Positions 21,104 through 31,115 of a DNA stretch of 64,000 nt are shown here, piece after piece. Below the pieces are notes generated by a model, which worked only from the letters and a program-made list of their open reading frames with translations, did no database searches and had not been told where the DNA came from. Position numbers and translations under genes: made by a program. The stretch is from Clytia hemisphaerica. Its lineage: Eukaryota; Cnidaria; Hydrozoa; Leptothecata; Clytiidae. Every line of letters starts with the position of its first letter. Positions within the stretch are counted from its first letter, which is position 1. The stretch is from NCBI GenBank assembly GCA_902728285.1, contig CACVBU010000096.1:241937-305936 (forward strand). The letters are read 5' to 3'.

Positions 21104-21541
21104 TTCGATAATGGTTTTGTTTGCCTAAATAAAGATATATGGATAAATAATGCAAAAAATGTAAAAATGCTGACGTCAGCAAAACCTATTTTTTAAATAA
21201 CTTTTGATTGGCTTGATTTTAGATGCTGAAATTTTGCAGAATGCAACAGAATATTGAAAAGCACACTTTGGATGAAATTTTTTTTAGAAATTTGATGACG
21301 TCAGCAGAAATAAGTAAAAAACGTATTTTTGCAAAAATATGCTGACGTCAGCAAAACTTCAAAATACTTTTTGATTTGAAATGTGCCTATTTATAATGTC
21401 CTACTTTGGTTAAAATTTCAGCATCTAAAGTTAAGCCAATCAAAAGTTATTCAAAAAATAAGTTTTGCTGACGTCAGCATTTTTACATTTTTTGCAATAT
21501 TTATTCATATATCTTTATTTAGGCAAACAAAACAAATCGAA
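21104..21541. mobile_element. Foldback MITE with several TGACGTCA palindromes
   Basis: The two arms are complementary for about 125 bp (TTTTGTTTGCCTAAATAAAG near 21115 against CTTTATTTAGGCAAACAAAA near 21513) with a central spacer. GCTGACGTCAGC occurs in both arms (about 21173 and 21470) and again near 21343; ATGACGTCAGCAG is near 21296. Each contains the CRE octamer TGACGTCA. There is no ORF and the superfamily is not clear. Confidence 0.75.
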
Positions 21542-21822
21542 TCATAGGACAAATTCGTTTTCGAAACTGTATAAATTGGAAAATTGTTCTTATAAAAACA
21601 ATGAAAAAACTAAACGAGGAGTGCGCAGAGTCATTTACAGATTTTTCTTGTAACAATGAGAAGACAATGGATCTCTCTTGGGAGCAACGAGAGAAGTTAA
21701 TCCACCTATTCTAATCCGTTGGCACGATATATGAGATTATGAGCATGCATACATCGTAACTTTTTTAATCGTAGGGCGAGCTTGGTTACAATAGCATACT
21801 TCTCCTGTTTCTTTATACCTCC

Positions 21823-22419
21823 ATGCTCTCACCAAGTGTTATACCGGACAAAATAAACGACATCATGAAACAAGACCGACAAAACAGTAACAAAAAACTA
21901 TCGAACGAGCGATCTTACGAATTCCATTCAAATAAATGTATCCAGACCAACCGCCAACTCGCAAATTTGAAACAATATGACGAAAAAAACACGGTACTGC
22001 ATTGGCTGATGCCAACTATCAAATCAACAATGAAACTACCCGAACAAGAAAAAGAGAAATGGGATACCATATTACTCGCCACTGTAAGTCAATTACGCAA
22101 CGTACTGTCCACATATCACTCCAATGTGTTAACGCACCACATAACGAAAAGAAATGAACTGAAAATAACAAATAGAAGACTATCAGAGATTGATGAAAAG
22201 ATTGAAATAAAGGAAACAGAAAGAAAAAGAAGAAGAAGTAGCACTAATTTTTCGAAAAACTTGTAAATAATATACATAGTAGAGAAAACCTAAACATCAA
22301 AGATAAACTATATCAAAATTATAACGTTTCTAAATCTAACTATTTAACTGCAAAATACCCAAAAAAACTTTCGAACACCTCAAAAAAGAATGTCATAAAT
22401 TTGACAAAAAATTTTAAAC
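21823..22419 (+). pseudogene. Penelope-like N-terminal segment
   Basis: The ORF 21823-22266 starts MLSPSVIPDKINDIMKQDRQ and is rich in charged helices (KWDTILLATVSQLRNVLSTY; RLSEIDEKIEIKETERKRRR). After a stop the same type of text continues (IKDKLYQNYNVSKSNYLTAK) to the MITE insertion at 22420. N-terminal parts of Penelope proteins are poorly conserved; the assignment rests on its position before the recognisable NTE motif and on the uninterrupted style across the insertion. Confidence 0.55.
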
Positions 22420-23012
22420 TTAACCCTTTGAGTGCCAGGGTCTTTTTTTCTAAGTTTTTTTTTAAAAATCGCTAGTTCAAACTTTAAGGGCTTATATCTC
22501 CTGATCTAGAAAGAATTAGAAGCTCGTATATAGCTCGTTGGATAGCTTAGAGTCTCCTCTTTCTTTTGGGCGCCTTCGGCGCCGCCCGATTGAGGAAGGG
22601 CGTGGTGGGCGGCGGCCAAGGGGGGCTGCGCGGACCTGACTGAACTGATGGAAAGGTGCCCAGTGGTAAAACTTCAAATCAATTCACTAGAAGACAGAAT
22701 AAAGTAAAACAGGGCCAAATTTGGAGGTTCTTGGATCGCTCGTTGACCAAAAATAGTCAAAAAACGGTCAGAATCTCAAAAAAGTGAATTTTTGTCAATT
22801 TTTTGCATTTTTTTGACTTTTTTGCTTAAAATCTCGCTGGAAAGACTCATTTTTGAAATTCTTTTTGCTTGACCATAAAGGACAATCTAATTCCTACGAG
22901 TTCGACCAAAAATAACGATTTCTAACTCAAACTGGGCATTACAGGAGGGCGGGCTTCGCCCTCCTATATAGCCCATGTCGTATATATACGACATCGGCAC
23001 TTAAAGGGTTAA
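22420..23012. mobile_element. piggyBac-like MITE 1 inserted in the Penelope element
   Basis: TTAA (22420-22423) followed by CCCTTTGAGTGCC, and GGCACTTAAAGGG followed by TTAA (23009-23012). CCCTTT-type ends with a TTAA duplication are classic piggyBac features. It is 593 bp with no ORF. The interior contains two GC-rich hairpins in otherwise AT-rich DNA: GGGCGCCTTCGGCGCC near 22568 and AGGAGGGCG-GGCTT-CGCCCTCCT near 22944. Confidence 0.85.
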
Positions 23013-23246
23013 GAAAACTGATTTTAATTTATTAAATAAAGGCTTAACCTTTGTACCAACACCAAACAAAAAAGATTTCGAAAAACACATATTAACATCT
23101 GTAAAAAACCTTTTCAATAAAATGTCTGTCATTTACTGCTTTCGATCAAAAAAACAAAACCATAGACCATATTTTTGAAAAAAAACTTGGACTGCCCTAA
23201 ACCAACAAATCAAAATTTAATAACATATTTTGAAAAAACATATCAT
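23013..23246 (+). pseudogene. Penelope-like NTE motif segment
   Basis: Right after the MITE the frame reads DFNLLNKGLTFVPTPNKKDF, the signature (L..GL.F.PTP) found at the N-terminal extension of Penelope reverse transcriptases. KKDFEKHILTSVKNLFNKMS follows, and then stops appear. Confidence 0.75.
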
Positions 23247-23811
23247 TTAACCCTATTCGTACTAGGGGGGGGGGGCTCTTTCTGTTCGGAGGTCAAACTA
23301 TTGGTAATAGCTCCTGAAATAATAGAGCTTTTGCCGTGAAATTTTCTGTAAATTCCTAACTTTTATTTAGCTTCAATATAAAAAAAAATTTGACACCTAA
23401 AAATTTTTACACCTTGAGCATGATGACATTTCTGACAGTAAGGTGTCAAAAAAATTTACACTTTTCCAATACAAATTGATTTTTAATGTCAAATATATCG
23501 TTTAAACCGTAATTTATTGAGTATTTAGGATAAAATAAGCATTTTAAACTCAGGCAATTTATTTCTAAAGCTTTTGTTAGAATACAATAGCTATTTATAA
23601 GAACAAAGGAAATTTTCGGTTTTTGCTCACTTTGGGAATGATGAGTGACGTCATCAAAAAAATTTTTTGTCAAAAGTTACCTTATGTGTCAAGGATCTTG
23701 TGTGCCAAATTTCATCCAAAAAGGCCCACTAGATCAAAAGTTAAGGGGTGGTACAGGAAAAGCCCCCCTAGTTCTGAACCGCCCCCAAAAGCCTAGTTTG
23801 AATAGGGTTAA
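23247..23811. mobile_element. piggyBac-like MITE 2 inserted in the Penelope element
   Basis: TTAA (23247-23250) CCCTATTCGTACTAGGGG at the left and CTAGTTTGAATAGGG TTAA (23808-23811) at the right. It is 565 bp, with a run of ten G at the left inside edge and no ORF. The terminal repeat differs from MITE 1, so it is a separate family. Confidence 0.85.
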
Positions 23812-23960
23812 TATACAATTTCTTGCAAAATAACAAACATTTCAAACTGAAACAAAATCTAACTAAAAAAGAAAAGATTACTCTAATCAAAGAAATCGTT
23901 GAAAATCAAACCAAAGGAACTATACTAAATGACCTAAAAACAAATATGATTTCATTTCAT
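23812..23960 (+). pseudogene. Penelope-like segment between NTE and palm
   Basis: Translated text (NLTKKEKITLIKEIVENQTK then NDLKTNMISFHG) is in the style of the Penelope fingers region and stops where the DIRS element begins. Confidence 0.5.
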
Positions 23961-24064
23961 GGATTTATTTATAAGTAATGTTAATTCCAAGATAAGACAT
24001 GTTTGTTTTCTCTAGCATCTAGCATAGTTTCAGAGCAGCTATACTCTCACTTATTATTAGAGTC

Positions 24065-25171
24065 TTGCTACTAGGCTATCTATCTAGCCTCTATGCCTAC
24101 TCATCACTCATCCAGGCTAGTGCTCAGGCCCAGGCCTCCTGCACATGTGAAACATGCTTAAAATTCCAAGATGACCACTCTCTCTCTAACCATCAAGCAG
24201 CCAACACACAATTCAACTTAGATTCTTTTTCAAGAAGAATTTCCAAAGACTTTTACATAATGCTGCTCATACAACCTAGAGTAAGCTTAGTGCTACTAGG
24301 CTTACTACATTGCTTCCATCAAATCTTGGGCCAGCCAAACGGCCCAGGCAAGAAGAAAAACAGCAAAACAAAGAAGACCCGACAAGGAACTCGACCGTAC
24401 ACCTCTAGTAGAGCAATCACAGATGTATCAGCTACATCCCCTGCCAAAACCATCAACCAAGGTAATGGTTTGACATCTTTATCCTCTTTATCCCCATTGG
24501 CTGATACACCCGCTGACCATTATGAAAACTACGACAACTTTCTGCTTGGCAATTCTTATGACCCTTTTATGCAAGGACATCTCTCTCCTGTTCATGGATC
24601 ACAGCAGGATAATGTTACATCGTCAATGCCTCCTGAACAACCAACCATCACCCCCATTAACACCCTTGTGTCACCACGCCATGAAACAGGACCGCATCCA
24701 ACCTTTGCACCAAACATTAATCGAACCACCAACGCTACTTTTACAAGGTACGACACACTTACACGAAACCATGTCCCTAATCAAGGTACCACTCACCGTA
24801 CCACTCTGGGATCAGCTTCTACTCCTCGAACGTCCAACATTGCACCATTCGTCGCCAGCCCTTCACCAACAGTTACTTTTCGGGAAGAGATGCAGCGTAT
24901 GCTGGCTGAATCTTTGGCTCCTGTCACTCGGCAGATTCACCAACTGCAGCAACAACAACAGCTTAGGTTACGCGCCAATACCATCGATTCCATTCCAACC
25001 ACGTCGTCTGTACCGTCATCTCGGCTACCGGTTCAAATTCCCGCCACGAATCCAGCCATAATGACAACCCAAGAGCAGTCCTTTTCCTTTCAGCAACAGA
25101 CGAACAACAACACGGCCTTACCAACAGCCCCAGCCCGCATCATCCAAAGGATACAACGGGTGAGTTTATAA
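24065..25171 (+). CDS. DIRS Gag-like protein
   Basis: An open frame of 368 codons, low-complexity and rich in T, S, P, N and Q, as expected for a DIRS gag. It has a CETC-like cysteine pair near the start (CTCETCLKFQ), a polybasic patch (KKKNSKTKKTRQG), an NPF-free disordered middle, and a predicted helix FREEMQRMLAESLAPVTRQI followed by a Q run. The first part (MLLGYLSSLYAYSSLI) may not be coding in reality, as no strong start context is seen. A zinc knuckle is encoded downstream in another frame. Confidence 0.55.
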   Translation: MLLGYLSSLYAYSSLIQASAQAQASCTCETCLKFQDDHSLSNHQAANTQFNLDSFSRRISKDFYIMLLIQPRVSLVLLGLLHCFHQILGQPNGPGKKKNSKTKKTRQGTRPYTSSRAITDVSATSPAKTINQGNGLTSLSSLSPLADTPADHYENYDNFLLGNSYDPFMQGHLSPVHGSQQDNVTSSMPPEQPTITPINTLVSPRHETGPHPTFAPNINRTTNATFTRYDTLTRNHVPNQGTTHRTTLGSASTPRTSNIAPFVASPSPTVTFREEMQRMLAESLAPVTRQIHQLQQQQQLRLRANTIDSIPTTSSVPSSRLPVQIPATNPAIMTTQEQSFSFQQQTNNNTALPTAPARIIQRIQRVSL

Positions 25172-25379
25172 ATTTTAATTTGCTCCTTCCTCAGCTCACC
25201 ATCGACGGAGATCAGTTAAGCCTTTCTCGTGAGAATGGGGAGGGGGCGAAAGACTCCAACACATACAAACATATACTTGGCTAATGGCATGGACCTTGTT
25301 TTACCAAATTTTTATTTTTTATCCACCTCACATGATGGCCCAATTGTTGAAGTATCAGATGTTTATTGGTAACCTGGCC

Positions 25380-26966
25380 TCTACTTACAACTTTAATTCG
25401 TGGTACAGCTAGGACCAGGCATTTCGTCAACACCTTGCTAATAATCCTGGTGCAAGATGGGACTCGTGAAATGACCTTATATTTAATTTACACGTTAGTG
25501 GCTCCTCTGGCAGAGGAAGCTGCTATTCCTGTGGCTCAACAGATCACATCTATTCAAATTGTCCAAAGCGTGCTGCGTCTCGTCCTGCGAGTGATCCTGC
25601 ATCCCGGGCGCTTACTAGAGCTCCTTCGGCTCGTAGCCAGCAGCCCTTTCTTTCCCCCAGCGTCAGTCTCCTGCGCCCTCAGCTTCTGCAGCCGCGTTTC
25701 CCTCTTTTCAGCGCTCTCAGTCCGCAGCGTCTTCCGGCGAGGTCTGCTTTCGATTCAACCAGGGCATCCCCTGCGGCGACTGCTGCCAACGTTTGCACAG
25801 GTGCGTCGTGTGTTCCGGTGACTACCCCGTCACTCACTGTTCTCTTCTCTCCAAGGGAAGCTCAAACCAGCGACAAGGAAACTGAGTCCTTGACATCTCA
25901 ACTAGACAACTTATCTGATTGTGCATTCCCTCCCCCTCCGGGGATTTACACGCCTGTGCGTGTCCGCGTCTTGGATTCTCTGTTGTCTGGTTATGATGTC
26001 AAGATTCATTCGTTTCTTGTTACTGGTTTTTCTGTTGGGTTTCGCATAGGCTTTAGTGGTTCTTTACCTCATAACTCTGAACGCAATAGTTTTTCCACTT
26101 TTCAATGTGCAGAACCAGTCTCGACTGCCATCCTGAAGGAGATTCGGAGGGGCCATACTGCCGGCCCTTTTTCCCACCCTCCCTTGCCTGACTTCAAGTG
26201 TTCTCCGCTTGGTGCTGTCCACACAAAGGATGGCACCCAGCAGATCATTCTCGATTTATCAGCCCCCATGGGTTTTTCTGTTAATGATGGCATTCCTGAC
26301 TGTTCTGTACATTACACCTCGTTTGATGAGGCTGTTGAGTTGGTTAAGCTTGTGGGCAAGGGCTGTTTCTTGGCTAAGGTGGACATTCGACATACCTTTC
26401 GACTGTGTCCTGTCCACCCAGATGATAAGCATCATTTGGGTTTTCGAGGGAGGGGTAGGCTTTACCACGACATTTGTCTTCCTTTCGGTCTTCGTTCGTC
26501 GCCTCCCATATTTAATTGTTTTGCTGATGCACTTTTGTGGATTCTTGTGAACAAGTTTGGGGTTGTGGGTGCGTGCCACTATCTCGACGATTTTCTTCTT
26601 AGTGGGTCTTCTGAGGATGAATATAGAATGAAACGTGATCTTTTTCTTTTCTCCCTCTCTATTCTCGGGGTCTCCATTGCTGAAGACAAGCTAAAGGGTC
26701 CTTCACAGGTTCTCACTTTCCTTGGTATCGAGATTGATACACAGGCTTGCTTGTTAAGGGTCCCCCCCACAAAGCTTCTGGAACTCAAAGGTTTGGTGAT
26801 CTTGTGGTCATCCAGACGCAAGTGCACCAAAAGGGAATTGCTCTCTCTAATTGGGTCTTTATCTTTTGCCTGCCGTGTGATTCAACCAGGTAGAATCTTT
26901 CTTCGTTGCATGATTGATTTAGCTCATTCGGTCAAGTCATCTCATCTTCTATCCGTAAGGATTTAG
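25380..26966 (+). CDS. DIRS pol: zinc knuckle and reverse transcriptase
   Basis: The frame is open upstream of the ATG at 25818 and encodes a CCHC knuckle, CYSCGSTDHIYSNC (25521 on), in phase with the RT. The RT motifs are VHTKDGTQQIILDLSAPMG, FLAKVDIRHTFRLCPVHPD, GFRGRGRLYHDICLPFGLRS and the catalytic box CHYLDDFLLSGS, followed by FLGIEIDTQ. All three catalytic aspartates (one in VDIR, two in YLDD) are present. The reading frame ends at 26966; RNase H follows immediately in another phase. Confidence 0.8.
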
Positions 26967-26968
26967 CC

Positions 26969-27380
26969 ATGTGGTTCGTCTTTCTATATTCCTGGAATGG
27001 CTCTGCCCTCTTTCAAGATCGCGCTATTTCTTCTCCCGACTTTGATCTATTCACTGATGCTTCAGGGCTTGGTTTAGGTGCCTTTTTTCAGGGAGCTTGG
27101 GTCTCAGAGGCCTGGCCTTTTAGCACTGTGGGTATTAATGTTGCTCTTTTGGAACTTTTTGCAGTTTTCACAGCCATCTCGTGCTGGTCTTCGGGCCTGG
27201 CCAACAAGTACATCATCATTCTTACAGACAATGAGGCTATTGTAGCTATCTGGGCTTCTGGTTCTACACGAGACAAACCAATTTTTTCTCCGCACCGGTT
27301 TGAATTTGTCTATCGTCTTCAAGCAGGTTCCTGGAGTGTTAAATCCTTATGCAGACCATCTTTCTCGTTTACAGGTAGAG
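26969..27380 (+). pseudogene. DIRS RNase H domain
   Basis: LFTDASGLGLGAFFQGAW holds the first catalytic D, ALLELFAVFTAISCW the E and IILTDNEAIVAIWASGS the next D. Downstream text (AGSWSVKSLCRPSFSF) departs from the expected N.AD..SR phrase: in another frame NPYADHLSRL can be read near 27340, so a frameshift lies around 27330. Confidence 0.7.
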
Positions 27381-27399
27381 TGTTTTCTCTTAATTTGCC

Positions 27400-28434
27400 C
27401 TTCAGCAGATGCTTCTCCCACACCGGTGCCTCAGTTACTTTGGACATCTTGGGACAATCTCTGGCAGGATACTTAGACCAATCTCTGGCACAGTCTACTA
27501 CGAGCACGTACCTTTCTGGTGTTTCTTCTTATTTGCGTTTTTGTGGCTCTATGGACATCTGTTGGTTTCCTATTACTGAAGCTTCACTTTGCTGTTTTGT
27601 TACGGCTGAAGCAAATTGTCGCATATCTTATGGTACTATTAAAGTCTACTTTTTTGAGTTCTACATCAAAATATACTACTTGGTTATCTTCACACTCTGG
27701 CTCACTTCCCTATCTTATTTCGCACCCTTAGGGGCATTCGTCGGGTTCAGGGTAATTCCCTTAGAAAGAAACCACGTACACCCATCACCGCCCAGCATAT
27801 GACAATAATCATCACTTTTATACGTACATCTAATATGCCCTTTGTAGATAAGCTTATGTACATGGCAGCTATCCACACAGCGTTCTATGGCCTGTTGAGA
27901 GTTTCAGAATATACATCTCCAACTCAGACTCGGTATGACTCTACCCTACACATGTTACAAAGTGATATTTCTTTCAATCTTCAACGCACTATCATGTTTT
28001 TGCGTCTCAAAGAAAGTAAAACAGATCCCTTCCGAATTGGCACGGTCATCCGCATTAGCTCTATCCCCGCCCTATTTTGCCCTGTACAGGCCATGCTGGC
28101 TTATTTTAGAAGCTTACCAATTGCTGACTTGCCTTTATTTCGATTTAGCGACAGACGTGTTCCAACTAGGAGACATATCAACAAATTACTCAAAAACGCA
28201 CTACCTAATATTCACAATATTTCTTCGCATAGTTTTCGGATTGGAGGTGCCTCTGCTGCAATATCCGCCGGCGCCTCTGATGCACTGATTAAAATTTTAG
28301 GCAGGTGGTCAAGTGACTGCTACATTCGCTATGTCAGAGTTTCAGACGATTTGATTGAAAAGTTCCAGCGAGCTATGGCTAAAGTGACTTCTAAGACTTC
28401 AGTTTTGGACCCGTGTGACAAAATATTAAAATAG
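27400..28434 (+). pseudogene. DIRS tyrosine recombinase
   Basis: The N-terminal core-binding part lies in the frame ending 27802: LDQSLAQSTTSTYLSGVSSY, then SYGTIKVYF. After a frame change the catalytic domain 27799-28434 is intact: GLLRVSEYT (Arg I), KESKTDPF, HSFRIGGASA (H-x-x-R), LGRWSSDCYIRYVRV (W and the nucleophile Tyr). The full R-H-R-Y set is visible. DIRS recombinases integrate a circular DNA copy without target duplication. Confidence 0.8.
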
Positions 28435-28739
28435 TTGAGTTTGACGGTACTTGGGGCTGCACTGGGTCTAATCTGGGTTACTTCGTAACCGAATGATTTC
28501 ATTTTCTCTCAGTTCTCATTAATTAGTCTTGGCACAACCCCAATGTTACTCCAAAACCCGTCAGCTTCGCGTTATACGTATGTTACTCTATTCGTGTTTT
28601 CAATATATTTTCGATACTCAAATTCACACTGTGTCATTTCTTGTGTTGCTCTCTTTCATTATCTTAGCTTCATTTGATAGTACATTTATATTCCGGACAT
28701 ATCCCTTTTATCACAGCTCAAAAACTTCTATATAATAAT

Positions 28740-29612
28740 TCCATTATCACATTGACACAAACACATTTAATTTCATGATACCTCAAAATAATTTCAGAAC
28801 CAGCCTTTTTTATACTCTTCCGAAAATACACAAAACAGACATTCCACACAGACCAATTGTATCATCTGTAAAATCACTCACTGAAAATATATCAGAATTT
28901 ATAACAATTTGTTTAGAACCATTGAGAGACAAACAAACATCCCACATCAAAAATACAAAAGAATTCTTACAAAAAATACTAATATAATCACCAGAAAAAG
29001 AAAGCTTATTAGTATCCTTAGATGTATCCTCACTATACACAAACATTCCACAAAAAGAAGGAATAAAAACTTGCTTACACTATGTAGAGAAACAGAAATA
29101 TACTGCCAAAATTTGTTCCAAATTCAAGAATACTCGAAACATTAATCCTATTTGTCCTGGAAAATAATTATTTTTTATTCAAATCAACACTTTATAAACA
29201 AATATGGGGAACTTCAATGGGTAAAAGGCTAGCCCCAGCCTATACAGACTTATTTCTTGGTAAACTTGAAGAAACACACATCTTAAATAGTTCATTTAAT
29301 GATTACATTAAAACATACAAAAGATTTTTGGATGACATATTCATAATTTGGACTGGAAATAAACAAAGACTAATGGAAATGTTTAAAACAATTAACAATA
29401 TTCATCCTCAAATAAAATTCACCATCGAATACTCTAAAACATCCCTAAATTTTCTTGACATAACAATATACATTGACAAATCTACAAACAAATATATGAG
29501 CAAACTTTACAAAAAACCAACTGATACTGACTCTTTTTTACACTACTCATCCTGATACTGACTCTTTTTTACACTACTCATCATTTCACCCAAAACATAC
29601 TTTATTAGTTAC
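28740..29612 (+). pseudogene. Penelope-like reverse transcriptase palm
   Basis: DTNTFNFMIPQNNFRTSLFY and TLPKIHKTDIPHRPIVSS give the finger motif; after a stop at 28985-28987, SLDVSSLYTNIPQKEG carries the first catalytic Asp. After further stops, GKRLAPAYTDLFLGKLEE and YKRFLDDIFIIWTGNKQR give the G-x-x-x-x-P and DD motifs, then FTIEYSKTSLNFLDITIYID. The frame ends TDTDSFLHYSS at a 31-bp tandem duplication and SFHPKHTLLVT continues in a shifted frame to the next insertion. Confidence 0.8.
29522..29583. repeat. 31-bp tandem duplication in the Penelope RT
   Basis: CTGATACTGACTCTTTTTTACACTACTCATC occurs twice back to back; the second copy causes the premature stop and shifts the frame. Confidence 0.85.
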
Positions 29613-30195
29613 ACGGTCTTCTCGAGGTGGGATACGGGATATACAGGGTCAGTAAAAACCGTATTGGCAGCGAGGCTTGCCGAGTCCCAATACGGTTTTT
29701 ACTGATCCCTGTATATCCCGTATCCCACCTCGAGACGACCGTGCAACGGATTTATCCCGTTGAAGTCCTTTTGTATGTGTTCCAAGAGCACGAAAAATTT
29801 TCAGAACTCTCCAAGCAGATACTTACAATAAAGAGCAAACTGTAAAAGCGGGATATGTGAAAGTGACATTTTATAGCATTGCAATTGAAAGTCTTGCTCG
29901 ATCCATATCAACCAAATAAAAGTAAAAATCAAAATAACTTAAAGATTTTCTGCATCCTATTGACACAAACATTCTCAATCACTGTTTTCCTCTTATTTTA
30001 TTTTTTCTGTCTTTTCAAAACAAAACATTCGAATTTTGACCAAAACATTCGAAAGCGCATTCGTCAATATGCAATGTCTTCTTTTTTTTCTCAATCGAAT
30101 GCGAGGAAGACAGATACGGTTTATATCCCACCTCCACGTGATGTCTTTCGACCAATGGAATCGCGAGAATCTTACTGATGCGGGATAATAATTAA
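29613..30195. mobile_element. Insertion with a 57-bp near-perfect terminal hairpin
   Basis: At 29613-29745 CACGGTCKTCTCGAGGTGGG and about 37 further bases are followed, after a 19-nt spacer (CAGCGAGGCTTGCCGAGTC), by the complementary strand ending CCCACCTCGAGACGACCGTG; only two mismatches or indels in about 57 bp. A second short inverted pair (CAACGG...CCCGTTG) follows at 29744-29762. The insertion ends before ACCCAAATACTTAAATAC, where Penelope coding resumes. The ORF inside (29879-30178) has no known motif. Confidence 0.6.
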
Positions 30196-30514
30196 TATCA
30201 TATATACCCAAATACTTAAATACAGAATGATCAATACAAGGCAATAAAATTTGAAGAAAGAATTGAAAAACCTGAAATCAATTCTGAAAAATAGAGGATA
30301 TCCAGAAAATATAATAAATTCTCAGCTATTTAAGATAAAAAATCACAACCAAAAAGAACATTTATTTATTTCACCCAAATTGCGAAAAAATTACAAGCGA
30401 AAAAACTACAAAGGAAAGATAAAATCAAAACATCACCAAACAACTCCAAAAAAGGAAACTGAAAGAAAAGAAAATCAATTTACCTCTGATTATAGAGTAT
30501 TACGAGAACATTGA
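30196..30514 (+). pseudogene. Penelope-like thumb segment
   Basis: QILKYRMINTRQ and KELKNLKSILKNRGYPENII match the helical thumb region (family: L...L..RGYP...I) that follows the palm in Penelope proteins. The end is very basic (RKNYKRKNYKGKIKSKHHQ). No GIY-YIG or CCHH motif follows within the next 600 bp. Confidence 0.65.
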
Positions 30515-31115
30515 AGTGTTAAGAAAAATTCTACTAAAAAATTGGGAATAATTCGAAAATGTATGGAGTGCCATTTGTCAAAATATTCAAAAATGTATTG
30601 TGTACTAATAAATGCCATTGTGTTTGTAATAAATACATTGTTCAAGTGATTGGTGTTTTTAAAATATATTTTATCATCATTCGGAACAACCATGGCAACC
30701 GTCACGTTGTTTTTGAAATAGCCTCGATCTCAAGTCAAAATCGTGTTGTTCAACATGGAGCCACGTAAAATGTGCAGCCTACACGTGGGACGTCGACGTC
30801 TTTTGGAAAACCTGCACGCTGACGATAGAAGGAAAGGCAAGTGAAATTCCTTATCTTTGATTCTTTTTCATTTGATATAAAGCTTTCAGGAATATCATTT
30901 GATATAAAGCTTTTAGGAATATCATTTGATATAAAGCTTTTAGGAATATCATTTGATAAAATTCAATGCCCAAAATTTTTTTTAAATCTCCTGGCTAGCG
31001 AAGCTGACCCTTAAATGAAAAATAAATAAAACTTGGGTGAGAGATTCCTCCCCCATCATGGACCATGGTCCTTGGGCTATACCAGACTGTTAGAGGGGTA
31101 AGGTCTGTCACATAC
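30515..31115. other. Gap with 27-bp tandem repeats
   Basis: No gene. CATTTGATATAAAGCTTTY plus GGAATAT-type units occur 3.3 times at 30869-30959. Then comes the left target duplication of the BEL element. Confidence 0.6.
30869..30959. repeat. 27-bp tandem repeat, 3.3 units
   Basis: Unit starts at 30869, 30896, 30923 and a partial at 30950; almost identical. Confidence 0.9.

Larger units (their letters stand above)
23961..28735 (+). mobile_element. DIRS-like tyrosine-recombinase retrotransposon
   Basis: The gene order gag, RT, RNase H, tyrosine recombinase on the plus strand is diagnostic of the DIRS order. It is embedded in the Penelope element: Penelope sequence stops near 23960 and resumes by about 28735. 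Boundaries are inferred from the host element, because I could not define the terminal or internal complementary repeats, and DIRS elements make no target duplication. Confidence 0.75.
21823..30517 (+). mobile_element. Penelope-like element, interrupted by four insertions
   Basis: Pieces in order: N-terminal region (21823-22419), NTE region (23013-23246), downstream NTE (23812-about 23960), RT palm (about 28735-29612), thumb (about 30195-30514). Between them lie two piggyBac-like MITEs, a DIRS element and a hairpin insertion. Taking these out restores one colinear Penelope order. No GIY-YIG domain is visible after the thumb. The palm coding is itself broken by stops. Confidence 0.8.

Noticed and set aside
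26259..26579. Minus-strand ORF opposite the DIRS reverse transcriptase
   Set aside because: It is a shadow frame of the plus-strand RT, which has clear catalytic motifs.
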